A stretch of 29,827 bases of DNA from Halanaerobiales bacterium. Lineage in GTDB: Bacteria > Bacillota_F > Halanaerobiia > Halanaerobiales > DTU029. The stretch spans positions 1 to 29,827 of the forward strand of contig JADQBV010000223.1 in the NCBI GenBank assembly GCA_016278415.1, read 5' to 3'. The notes beneath the pieces were generated by a model, which had not been told where the DNA came from, did not search any database, and saw only the letters and a list, made by a program, of their open reading frames with translations. Of the stretch, positions 23,673 to 29,827 are shown piece after piece (position 1 is the first letter of the stretch; each line of letters starts with the position of its first letter). The position numbers and the translations under genes were made by a program.

Positions 23673-24002
23673 CTAGATATTAAGTTTCTTACCTAGGTAA
23701 CTAAAATACAATTCTGCATTCTTCATACACTCCTCAATCTCACAGCCACAAGTCCTTGGATCCTTAAGACAATCATTACAGAATTGATTATTAATTCTTG
23801 CTGGACGTTTATACGTGTTTTCTAAATTAGCACTCCTTATTATCTCATCACCAGTACCAAATTCCCTCAGATATGTAATATAAGCAGGCATATCGGGGTC
23901 GTTACTTATCTCTTTGGCCATTGGAATATGACCTAATTCTTCCGTCTTTTCTCTATAAAGCTTTATTAATTTTTCACGAGTGTAGTCCTCTTCACTACTC
24001 AT
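23673..24002 (-). CDS. HNH-associated-repeat and Cys-cluster phage protein
   Basis: A 109-residue protein. Residues 8-62 fit the homing-endonuclease-associated repeat (HNH_repeat type): L-I-K-L-Y, then L-G-H-I-P, M-P-A-Y-I-T-Y and F-G-T-G-D-E-I-I-R-S-A-N-L, a helical DNA-binding module. Residues 74-92 form a Cys cluster, C-N-D-C followed by C-G-C and a fifth Cys, probably a metal site. Both parts recur in Firmicutes phage early regions from memory. There is no HNH catalytic domain, so it is likely DNA-binding rather than a nuclease. Function unknown. Confidence 0.65.
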   Translation of the reverse strand: MSSEEDYTREKLIKLYREKTEELGHIPMAKEISNDPDMPAYITYLREFGTGDEIIRSANLENTYKRPARINNQFCNDCLKDPRTCGCEIEECMKNAELYFSYLGKKLNI

Positions 24003-24020
24003 ATCTTCTCCTCCATTCTC

Positions 24021-24242
24021 TTATGAGGTACTTTTTAATTCCTGTAAAAATTCAATTAACTTCTCAATACTCTTATCTGTCATTCTATTTTTCTTAATTT
24101 CCAACTGAGCAAGCTGGCTATGACCCAGGGCAGAGTGAATCTCTGGATGAAGGGAATAAACTTCTTTGTAATTCCCAACTTCATCCTGAAGATAGACCCG
24201 GGAAACCTGGTAGTTATTAGATTTAATATGCACTTCTATCAC
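24021..24242 (-). CDS. Hypothetical phage-element protein (73 aa)
   Basis: A 73-residue protein starting with GTG at 24242 and overlapping the upstream zinc-ribbon gene by 20 bases. The N-terminal half is beta-like (V-H-I-K-S-N-N-Y-Q-V-S-R-V-Y-L), the rest helical, ending E-K-L-I-E-F-L-Q-E-L-K. No family was recognised. The start has only a weak ribosome binding site (AAAGG), so translation may depend on the overlapping gene. Confidence 0.55.
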   Translation of the reverse strand: MIEVHIKSNNYQVSRVYLQDEVGNYKEVYSLHPEIHSALGHSQLAQLEIKKNRMTDKSIEKLIEFLQELKSTS

Positions 24243-24375
24243 CAGCCTTTATATCTTCTGTTCGCACAGAAGTAATATCTTGACCACAATAAGGACAGAA
24301 CCATTGGCCTTTATCTGTAGAAGAATATGAATATTTCTGACACTTTGTACATCTCTTTTTCTTAATTATCTTCAC
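24223..24375 (-). CDS. Small zinc-ribbon protein (50 aa)
   Basis: A 50-residue ORF with two Cys pairs, C9-T-K-C12 and C27-P-Y-C30-G, the pattern of a zinc ribbon. It starts with GTG at 24375 inside the end of the helicase-loader-like gene (overlap 14 bases) and overlaps the next gene too. The AAAAGAGG just before the GTG is very close, so the start is uncertain; translational coupling is likely. Small zinc-ribbon proteins of this kind are common in phage early operons, with no assigned role. Confidence 0.6.
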   Translation of the reverse strand: MKIIKKKRCTKCQKYSYSSTDKGQWFCPYCGQDITSVRTEDIKAGDRSAY

Positions 24376-24943
24376 CCTCTTTTAGCAGGTTTTTTTTAGC
24401 CTGACCCTTTTTAAATTTCTCTGCTATAGCTCTAGTTTCATCCCGAAGAGATGGCGGCAGCAGTTCTTCTTTCTGCTTTGAGCTGGCCAGTTCGTGATAT
24501 ATCTTGATGAAATTCTGTCTGACAAAACTATTATTTACCTCACTATGGCAGACTGCTTCAAAGCCACCAAAACATTGGACGGCCTTTTGTACTAAAGTGG
24601 GTAATGATGTCATAGCCTCTCCAGCCCTATAATATCCATAGTTTCTAACAGCTCCCAGGGCTAACTGCCAGGCCTCTCCAGCACTTATTTTTGCTTCAGC
24701 AGGAGTAATTAGCTCTTCTATTTCACGAACCAATTCTCCAACTGCTGGTGGCCAGGTTGCTTTATTGACAATTATTTTTTTAACAGCAGTTCTGACTAGT
24801 AGATAATCATAATCCTGCAGAAAACTAAACCAGGTCTCAGTAAAGAACTTGGTTTCCTCTTTGCTGTCCAGGGGATATTTAAACTTTCCCGGATAGGAAT
24901 TGCTGATAAAGGTCAAAACTTTAACCAGTTCAGTTCTAGTCAT
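24362..24943 (-). CDS. Phage replicative helicase loader/inhibitor-like protein
   Basis: A 193-residue protein. The N-terminal ~75 residues fit the G39P-like helical domain of phage helicase loaders: L-T-F-I-S-N-S-Y-P-G near the start, a Trp-containing helix around W43, and W-P-P-A-V-G-E-L (about residues 64-71). The C-terminus is basic (K-K-G-Q-A-K-K-N). By analogy with SPP1 gp39 it would bind the host DnaB-type helicase and deliver it to the element's origin. Its start overlaps the end of the replication protein gene by four bases (ATGA), as usual for initiator-loader pairs. Confidence 0.65.
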   Translation of the reverse strand: MTRTELVKVLTFISNSYPGKFKYPLDSKEETKFFTETWFSFLQDYDYLLVRTAVKKIIVNKATWPPAVGELVREIEELITPAEAKISAGEAWQLALGAVRNYGYYRAGEAMTSLPTLVQKAVQCFGGFEAVCHSEVNNSFVRQNFIKIYHELASSKQKEELLPPSLRDETRAIAEKFKKGQAKKNLLKEGEDN

Positions 24944-26235
24944 AAGACATCAAAACCCCCTTTGGCATCATCTTCCTGAGCATCCAGATAAATTTCTTTG
25001 AGCAAATCCATTCTTTTACTCGTATTTCCGGTAGATTTCCGCATTTGATTTTCTAACTTTGTCACCTGTTTGCGCAAAGTACCTGCACTGAGGATATTAG
25101 CTTTCCAGAACTGATGCTGTTGTGACCAGTGGATTATCTGACAGATCTCTTGCCAGCTGTAATCCTTATCATCACTCTCCTTGGCACCTACTGGTCCCAG
25201 ACGATGAAGCCTGTCCAATTCCTGACACCACTTCTGCATCAGACTGTTAGTCGGGTCCTTATTGGGCACTCTGGCCCGGGGATTGTTATCGATAATGCGG
25301 TCAATTAGAAAACAGCAGGCCTTATAAGGCTTTGAGTTACAGTCAAATTCTACGATTGATGAAGAATTATTGGCTGCTTTTTTGTTTGTTTTCACTTTTT
25401 GAGTATTTTTACTTTTAGGGTTATCTTGATCTACCTGTATCTCTTTTCCTGATTGGCTTGTATTAGTGTCTTTATCTGGCTTGTTTTCAGATGCCTTACT
25501 CTCTGACTCATCGACAGTAATATTTTTCGCACTAATATCCGGTGAGTTAGTTTCACCAGAGGAATTAACTTTTTCTGGAGTATCATTTTGCTTTTGGCTA
25601 ATCGCATTTTCTTTTTGCTGCTGGTTAGGATTCGATAATCGTATTTGCTCTGAATTAATTTCAGTCTGAGATTCATCCTGTGCTTGTCCATTTGATTTTT
25701 TTGTATTCGTTGAATCACTTTTTCCACTACGGTCACTTTGCTCATTTTTCGAGTCCAGACGTTTTTTATTATTACTTAGAGTTAGAGATAGAGTTGGAGT
25801 TAGAGATAGAGATAGAGGTTTGCCAAACTGTTCCACTAACCGTTTATAGAACCGTTCACTAAACCGTTTCGCCTGCCTGATAAACTCGTAAAGTAGCTCT
25901 GTTTCAGGTAGTTCTTTTAAGAGACTGATAGCAGCTTTCTCCTGATTAGGATTATCGGGGGATTGATACTTCAAAGCATTGTTAATAAGGATTACATTAA
26001 CCCCTTCATCATACTTAATAAATCCATCTTCTAACAGTTTAGCAAAGGGTTTAGCTAACCCTTCCATTGACCATTCCAGATCAGCACAGATATACTGTTT
26101 AGGTAGTCTAAATAAGCCTTCAGTTGTTTTATGTGAGCAGGTTAAAAGATAGAGAGCAAGTAACCTTGTTTCGTTATCCCATTGTAAGACTTTTTCATCA
26201 GTCCAGAATTTAGTTGAAATACGATTATATTTCAA
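24940..26235 (-). CDS. Phage-type replication initiator (replisome organiser-like)
   Basis: A 431-residue protein starting with TTG at 26235, behind GGGGGACAAAC and overlapping the stop of a 48-residue ORF. The N-terminal ~110 residues look like the winged-helix domain of phage replisome organisers (K-F-W-T-D-E-K-V, then L-Y-L-L-T-C, then L-L-E-D-G-F-I-K-Y-D). Residues 121-153 are encoded by tandem DNA repeats. A long Ser/Asn/Gln/Lys linker spans about 155-290. The C-terminal domain has S-W-Q-E-I, F-W-K-A-N-I-L-S and L-R-K-Q-V-T-K-L, as in phage replication proteins. It probably binds the origin inside its own gene and recruits the loader encoded next. Confidence 0.75.
   Translation of the reverse strand: MKYNRISTKFWTDEKVLQWDNETRLLALYLLTCSHKTTEGLFRLPKQYICADLEWSMEGLAKPFAKLLEDGFIKYDEGVNVILINNALKYQSPDNPNQEKAAISLLKELPETELLYEFIRQAKRFSERFYKRLVEQFGKPLSLSLTPTLSLTLSNNKKRLDSKNEQSDRSGKSDSTNTKKSNGQAQDESQTEINSEQIRLSNPNQQQKENAISQKQNDTPEKVNSSGETNSPDISAKNITVDESESKASENKPDKDTNTSQSGKEIQVDQDNPKSKNTQKVKTNKKAANNSSSIVEFDCNSKPYKACCFLIDRIIDNNPRARVPNKDPTNSLMQKWCQELDRLHRLGPVGAKESDDKDYSWQEICQIIHWSQQHQFWKANILSAGTLRKQVTKLENQMRKSTGNTSKRMDLLKEIYLDAQEDDAKGGFDVL
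25776..25817. repeat. Seven tandem 6-bp repeats (WTRGAG)
   Basis: Seven consecutive hexamers: TTAGAG, TTAGAG, ATAGAG, TTGGAG, TTAGAG, ATAGAG, ATAGAG. They encode the S-L-S-L-T-P-T-L-S run of the replication protein. The unit length keeps the reading frame, so copy number can vary without breaking the gene. Confidence 0.85.
25826..25873. repeat. Four tandem 12-bp repeats, candidate iterons
   Basis: Four adjacent 12-base units beginning AACTGTTCCACT, AACCGTTTATAG, AACCGTTCACTA and AACCGTTTCGCC, sharing the core AACCGTT. They lie inside the replication gene next to the hexamer repeats and the AT-rich linker-coding region. The arrangement resembles a lambda-type origin within the initiator gene. 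They also encode a four-residue helical repeat (K-R-F-S, E-R-F-Y, K-R-L-V), so selection on protein is an alternative. Confidence 0.7.
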
Positions 26236-26378
26236 AGTTTGTCCCCCTTGTTGAATAACTCTTTAATATACTTAATTATGTCAGGTATTACCTCACGAAA
26301 TATTATCCTGGCAATAATACTGATTAAAATCCCCTCACAGACCAGTACCAGCCTGTCAAATTGTTTAAAATCCAACAT
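26232..26378 (-). CDS. Small single-helix hydrophobic protein (48 aa)
   Basis: A 48-residue ORF starting with ATG at 26378 behind AGAGGTG. Residues 10-28 are hydrophobic (L-V-L-V-C-E-G-I-L-I-S-I-I-A) with charged ends, suggesting one membrane segment or a buried helix. Its TGA overlaps the TTG start of the replication gene, so it may help translate that gene. No family recognised. Confidence 0.55.
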   Translation of the reverse strand: MLDFKQFDRLVLVCEGILISIIARIIFREVIPDIIKYIKELFNKGDKL

Positions 26379-26460
26379 TAAAACACCTCTATATTTAAAT
26401 TACTTAGGTACTTTATTACATACTTTGTGTGAAATATTTCACTATAGAATTTATAAAAAA

Positions 26461-26772
26461 CTATTTCAAAAGATACAAATTATCCTGCATCTCTTGATTA
26501 AACCAATCACCATGCCACCATAACAGAAAAGTATCTCGTGGAACCCGCCAACCTTTTATTTTCTTAGCTCCAGGAATGCTTCCTTTCTCAAGCATCAAAT
26601 AGATAGAATTCTCACTGTATCCTGTTATCTCTACTAAATGTTCTACCTTCAAAGATAGGGGGTACCCCTGTCTTGTCTTTTCAATTAATTCCTTCAACGT
26701 ATCACGTAGTACTTCCTGAATGCTCAGATCCAATTCTTCCTGTTTTAACTTCTCCATAATCTGTTTACGCAA
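26461..26772 (-). CDS. Helix-turn-helix (excisionase-like) protein
   Basis: A 103-residue protein. The N-terminal half is a charged helix (K-L-K-Q-E-E-L-D-L). The C-terminal half is an HTH_17/excisionase-type domain: L-V-E-I-T-G-Y-S-E-N-S-I-Y, then G-S-I-P-G-A-K-K-I-K-G-W-R-V-P-R. Such proteins serve as recombination directionality factors or regulators. The start chosen is TTG 26772, because GGAGGG lies seven bases upstream; the frame continues to a TTG at 26796, but those codons contain the ribosome binding site. Position near the lysogeny module fits an Xis or regulatory role. Confidence 0.7.
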   Translation of the reverse strand: MRKQIMEKLKQEELDLSIQEVLRDTLKELIEKTRQGYPLSLKVEHLVEITGYSENSIYLMLEKGSIPGAKKIKGWRVPRDTFLLWWHGDWFNQEMQDNLYLLK

Positions 26773-26796
26773 GTTTATCCCTCCACTTGTAAACAA

Positions 26797-27078
26797 TTAT
26801 TTTTCTGCTTTCTTCTCATCCATATATTTTTTAGTAAGGTTGGGACCATCTGATGTAAGTAAGTATTTGCCTGCAGACTTATTATCCAATCTACCATATA
26901 GATATAGATTGTTATCAAATTCCCCGACCAATAGATAATCAATATTCCTCTCCTCTGCTATTTTCTCTACCTGACCATCTCTGGCGAAGTATATGTTCTC
27001 TTCTTGATCAATATAGTACTTTCCAGAATCCGAGTCAGAGTTGTACTGCTGAAATATTGATTTTAAATATTTCTTCAT
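26797..27078 (-). CDS. Hypothetical phage-element protein (93 aa)
   Basis: A 93-residue soluble protein, acidic in the middle and basic at the C-terminus. Several beta-like segments appear (Y-Y-I-D, I-Y-F-A-R-D-G, Y-L-L-V-G-E-F, L-Y-L-Y-G-R-L). The start has GGAGGG eight bases upstream. No domain was recognised. It sits between the Cro-like gene and the HTH protein. Confidence 0.6.
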   Translation of the reverse strand: MKKYLKSIFQQYNSDSDSGKYYIDQEENIYFARDGQVEKIAEERNIDYLLVGEFDNNLYLYGRLDNKSAGKYLLTSDGPNLTKKYMDEKKAEK

Positions 27079-27115
27079 CTAAAGTCCCTCCTTCCTGATT
27101 TTTTTTTATTTAATA

Positions 27116-27316
27116 TTAAGCCTGTGGAAATAATTCCTCATATTTTCGGTCGAAATAACTTAATAGCTTATTTATTTCTGTTTCTGTAAAGTCTTTATCA
27201 TTATTTTCTTTGGATACATATGACTTAGGACATATCCCCAGTATCTCTGCCATATCTGTCTGCGTCTTTCCCAATTCAACCCTAGCTGCTTTTATTTTCC
27301 TGTTAGGTTCAGGCAT
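27116..27316 (-). CDS. Cro-like HTH regulator (66 aa)
   Basis: A 66-residue XRE-family HTH protein: K-I-K-A-A-R-V-E-L-G-K-T-Q-T-D-M-A-E-I-L-G matches helices one to three, with T-Q-x-D-M-A as the turn. The whole protein is the DNA-binding domain. It is transcribed divergently from the CI-like repressor, as Cro is. Ribosome binding site GGAGGTG lies before the ATG. Confidence 0.8.
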   Translation of the reverse strand: MPEPNRKIKAARVELGKTQTDMAEILGICPKSYVSKENNDKDFTETEINKLLSYFDRKYEELFPQA

Positions 27317-27520
27317 CTACTTCACCTCCAATCAATATCCTATTTTTGTGTATATTAAGATTATATTATACCAATTTATAGAATACAAAGGGGTTTATTA
27401 ACATTTATCAAAATTAATTTAGATTTATCATGGACATTATTCCTAATATTGTGTATAATAGTAATGAACACAAGTTTCCTTTTTATTACATATTATATTT
27501 TCTTAAAAGGATGGGATGGT
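27317..27520. promoter_or_regulatory. Divergent cro/cI promoter and operator region
   Basis: Leftward promoter: TTGTAT (27388-27383), 17 bases, TATAAT (27365-27360). Rightward promoter: TGGACA (27431-27436), 17 bases, TATAAT (27454-27459). Candidate operator elements are TTGTGTATA at 27346-27354 and again at 27449-27457, with the inverse ACACAA at 27468-27473, and the direct repeat ATTTATCA at 27403-27410 and 27423-27430, 20 bases apart. Which of these the repressors bind cannot be told from the sequence. Confidence 0.6.
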
Positions 27521-28120
27521 ATGACTTTTGGGGATAGACTTAAAAAACTACGTAAAGGGAAAGGCTTAACACTTGCTGATCTGGAAGATAGATTTGACCG
27601 GGGTAGAACTGCCTTTTCTAATTATGAGAATAATCACCGAAAACCTAATATGAATCTAGTTAGAGACCTGGCTGACTTTTTTGAGGTTAGTGTGGACTTT
27701 TTACTGGGCCGGGAGGAAGAATTAAAAGAGGAACCAGAAAAAATTGAATTAGTTCCAATTTTTGATATGAAAAATGGACAGGCCCTTCTGGTTCAGGATA
27801 ATATTATTGAATATAAAAAAGTTCCTGAGAAAGACCTGGAAGGAGGTGAATATTTTTATATACGGATGAATGGGGATGACTCCATGATTAATGCTGGCAT
27901 AGAGGATAATGATTTAGTATTTATTAAAAAACAAAATGAGATAAAAGATGGAGATGTTGCTTTAATTAAATTTGAAGATAGAGTTATTTTACGATACCTC
28001 TACTCTACTGAAGATCAATATATCTTAGAAACAGCAAACCCTAAATATAAGCTTAAGTTTATTAATCATGGAGAGGTCGAGATTATTGGAAAGGCTGTTG
28101 AGGTTATTAGAAGATTATAA
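27521..28120 (+). CDS. CI-like repressor with S24 (LexA-type) domain lacking catalytic Lys
   Basis: A 199-residue repressor that should keep the element's lytic genes off. Residues 3-63 are an XRE HTH domain ending F-E-V-S-V-D-F-L-L-G-R. Residues 77-199 are a LexA/CI peptidase S24 fold, with the nucleophile in M-N-G-D-D-S121-M. The catalytic Lys expected 37 residues later is Arg158 (V-I-L-R-Y-L), and the usual Ala-Gly cleavage site is Asn85-Gly86. Self-cleavage is therefore doubtful. The start chosen is ATG 27521 with AAAAGGATGGGATGG before it; 24 codons upstream in frame overlap the promoter and are not credible. Confidence 0.85.
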   Translation: MTFGDRLKKLRKGKGLTLADLEDRFDRGRTAFSNYENNHRKPNMNLVRDLADFFEVSVDFLLGREEELKEEPEKIELVPIFDMKNGQALLVQDNIIEYKKVPEKDLEGGEYFYIRMNGDDSMINAGIEDNDLVFIKKQNEIKDGDVALIKFEDRVILRYLYSTEDQYILETANPKYKLKFINHGEVEIIGKAVEVIRRL

Positions 28121-28135
28121 AGAAAGGGGTTTTAA

Positions 28136-29302
28136 ATGGCATATTATCGTAAGACCAAGTCAGGATGTTTTGAATTCTTTGTTTATATGGGGCGAGATGG
28201 AAACGGCCGGAAGATAAAAGAAAGCAAGACCTTTGAACGTAAAAAGGATGGTGAAAAATGGGCCAGGGATAAGGAGATTGAGAAGGAAACCGGAATTTTA
28301 ATGGAGTTTGCTAATCTTACTTTCCAACAATATATTGAAAAATGGCTCGATGAATTTGTAGAGCCTAATTTATCACCGGTTACTTATGATAAATATAGCA
28401 GGGTCTTTCTCAGACAGATTCTACCCATTCTTGGTAAATTTAAGTTAAAGGAATTACAGGCTGCACATATTCAGGCCTATTTGACAAAAATTAAACATCA
28501 AGGTGGTAGTCTGAATAAACAGAAGTATTTTTATCGTGTATTATCTTCTGCTCTTTCCTATGCAAATGAGATGAATTATATTCACCAAAACCCACTGAAC
28601 AATGTTAGAAAACCAGGTAAATATACTAAACATAAAATCAAGAAGAAAAAAGAAAAGGCTAAGGCCATGAGCAGGGATTTATTAAGAGACTGGTTTACTT
28701 TTGTAGAAAAAGACGATCCCTGGGTAGCTGATTATTCCTTTATCGCCATTAACACCGGTATGTGTCTGGAAGAAATGCTCGGTTCCCGCTGGGAAGATAT
28801 TAGTTTTGCTGAGATGCTCATCAAGGTTGAAGAGGCTAAAGTTTATGTCCGAGGTAAGGGTACTATAACTAAAGGACCAAAGACTGAGTATAGATATAGG
28901 AAGATTCCTATGTCAGAGGAACTGGCAGACCGCTACCGTTCTATCTGGAAAAAACAGCAGATGCATAGAAAAGATTTACCGGAGGAGTATCAGGATAATA
29001 ATCTGGTATTGGCTAAAGTAGATGGAACCTGTTATTCTCCTCGCAGGGTTCAGGCTAAAATAAAGAGATGCCGTGAGAAAGGTGGCTTTCCTGACTGGAT
29101 AACTTCACATATGTTTCGCCACACTTTCGCTTCATTATTTCTAGCTGAGAATAAAAATATTAAGGCTCTACAGAAAATTTTAGGACACTCCTCTTATGTT
29201 ATTACTGCAGATACTTATTCTCACTTCCTGGAGGAAGATTTCGTGAAAGCTGGCCAGGATATTTCCAGAGCTGTTGGCAGTATCTTCTCAGTGCAGGATT
29301 AG
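28136..29302 (+). CDS. int: Tyrosine integrase with Cys in place of the first catalytic Arg
   Basis: A 388-residue phage-type tyrosine recombinase. The N-terminal arm-binding domain (1-~55, Y-Y-R-K-T-K-S-G) is followed by a SAM-like core-binding domain (about 60-160) and the catalytic domain (about 180-375). Catalytic residues seen are Lys249, H325-M-F-R328, His351 and Tyr361. The first Arg, normally in T-G-[LM]-R, is Cys210 (codon TGT at 28763-28765), one C-to-T change away from Arg CGT. The rest of the gene is open. It starts 15 bases after the repressor stop with AAAGGGG. As encoded, recombination is probably impaired. Confidence 0.88.
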   Translation: MAYYRKTKSGCFEFFVYMGRDGNGRKIKESKTFERKKDGEKWARDKEIEKETGILMEFANLTFQQYIEKWLDEFVEPNLSPVTYDKYSRVFLRQILPILGKFKLKELQAAHIQAYLTKIKHQGGSLNKQKYFYRVLSSALSYANEMNYIHQNPLNNVRKPGKYTKHKIKKKKEKAKAMSRDLLRDWFTFVEKDDPWVADYSFIAINTGMCLEEMLGSRWEDISFAEMLIKVEEAKVYVRGKGTITKGPKTEYRYRKIPMSEELADRYRSIWKKQQMHRKDLPEEYQDNNLVLAKVDGTCYSPRRVQAKIKRCREKGGFPDWITSHMFRHTFASLFLAENKNIKALQKILGHSSYVITADTYSHFLEEDFVKAGQDISRAVGSIFSVQD

Positions 29303-29827
29303 GGCAGGATTTTGAATTATGATGCCTTTATATTCTTTGATATGTCGGTGTTCTTTGTTTGGATATCGGGAAATATTCTGTTATCTGATTGGGCTTGGCT
29401 TTCATATGTTAGGAAACAAAACTATTTATATATTTTTAACTTGTTTATGTTTTATTTATATTTTTCTATAAATTTTTTTGCAAACTTCTTACCCATATTA
29501 GTAATTTCTCCTATTTCTTCTACAGTCTTTCCTTATTGGGATAACCTATATTCTAAATATTCCATAGATTCTCCTACTTCAATAATATTTTTACTCGGAT
29601 CATAAATTCTTAATACTCTTTGCCTTTCAGGGCTGTTCTTACCACTGGTACCCAGATCTGTGTCTGGTCAGTTTACCTTTGGTGCCCGTCACCTACCGAG
29701 AGCTCCTTTGCCCATTCAAGGTATTACCTCTTCATGTTGGATGGTCTTCTTACTTTTCACTCATATCTATTTTAATTAAGTATCTGTAACATTTATTTCT
29801 TTATAAGAAAACTCTTTCTCAAACAAT
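29303..29827. other. Region right of the integrase without an intact gene
   Basis: AT-rich DNA. The plus-strand open frame here has no ribosome binding site and a composition typical of an antisense shadow. On the minus strand two coding-like pieces are described separately. The part from 29670 to the edge is richer in GC and lacks any open frame. No tRNA, attachment-site repeat or terminator was recognised. Confidence 0.5.
29452..29667 (-). pseudogene. C-terminal remnant of an unknown protein
   Basis: On the minus strand one frame reads E-R-Q-R-V-L-R-I-Y-D-P, then I-I-E-V-G-E-S-M-E-Y-L, is cut by a TAA at 29535-29533, and continues K-T-V-E-E-I-G-E-I-T-N-M-G-K-K-F to a stop at 29454-29452. 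Both pieces look like real protein: amphipathic, with no rare residues. Upstream in the same frame there are further stops. It is probably the decayed tail of a gene interrupted by the element or older decay. Family not recognised. Confidence 0.45.

Larger units (their letters stand above)
23370..29302. mobile_element. Compact phage-derived integrative element or prophage remnant
   Basis: A ~6 kb block with the layout of a temperate-phage early region. Integrase and CI-like repressor point right; a divergent Cro-like gene, HTH protein, replication protein, helicase-loader-like protein and small proteins point left, many overlapping by a few bases. No terminase, portal, capsid, tail or lysis genes are present. 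No tRNA or clear direct repeat marks the ends, so the boundaries are those of the outermost phage-like genes. It could be a truncated prophage or a small satellite element. Confidence 0.7.

Noticed and set aside
25776..25873. CRISPR-like repeat array
   Set aside because: Units are 6 and 12 bp, contiguous, without spacers, and lie inside a coding gene.
29312..29605. Plus-strand 97-residue open frame right of the integrase
   Set aside because: Phe/Tyr/Ile-rich composition without a ribosome binding site; it is antisense to the better coding-like minus-strand remnant.
29303..29827. tRNA or attachment site next to the integrase
   Set aside because: No cloverleaf, T-loop GGTTCGA motif or direct repeat with the left end (23280-23370) could be found by eye.

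Overview
The window is low-GC Firmicutes-type DNA. It has strong purine-rich ribosome binding sites, TTG and GTG starts, a Spo0E-like sporulation phosphatase and a DacF-type carboxypeptidase. Several K+ and Na+ transport systems sit side by side, which would suit a salt-adapted anaerobe such as a member of the Halanaerobiales. That placement is inference from gene content only.

Left part (1-9462). A 5'-truncated sensor kinase enters from the left edge. It faces a minus-strand set: a 57-residue Spo0E-like gene, dacF and a DUF502 membrane protein. Two decayed genes follow, a corA magnesium transporter broken by frameshifts and a deletion, and the last ~100 residues of an ABC-2 permease. At 4550-5977 a consensus promoter, a Mn2+ (yybP-ykoY) riboswitch with its terminator, and a CaCA-family cation antiporter form one unit. 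Next, on the minus strand, a flippase-like membrane protein overlaps a gene that joins a metal-ligand-free phosphoesterase domain to a GT4 glycosyltransferase.

Middle part (9724-23314). Plus-strand genes encode an NhaC antiporter, a DUF421 membrane protein whose start lies inside nhaC, and a type II P-type ATPase with altered ion-site residues. On the minus strand lies a large potassium operon. A c-di-AMP (ydaO/yuaA) riboswitch with its own promoter and terminator is followed by a sensor kinase, a CheY-like receiver, a receiver-TPR protein, two RCK/TrkA subunits, TrkH, KtrB and finally KtrA. The layout suggests that K+ uptake genes and their presumed signalling proteins are shut down together when c-di-AMP is high.

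Right part (23370-29827). This is a compact phage-like element: integrase, CI-like repressor, divergent Cro-like gene, HTH protein, replication protein, helicase-loader-like protein and several small proteins. No terminase or structural genes are present. The integrase has Cys where the first catalytic Arg should be, and the repressor has Arg where the S24 catalytic Lys should be. The replication gene holds 12-bp and 6-bp tandem repeats that look like an internal origin. The last ~500 bases hold only a decayed coding remnant.
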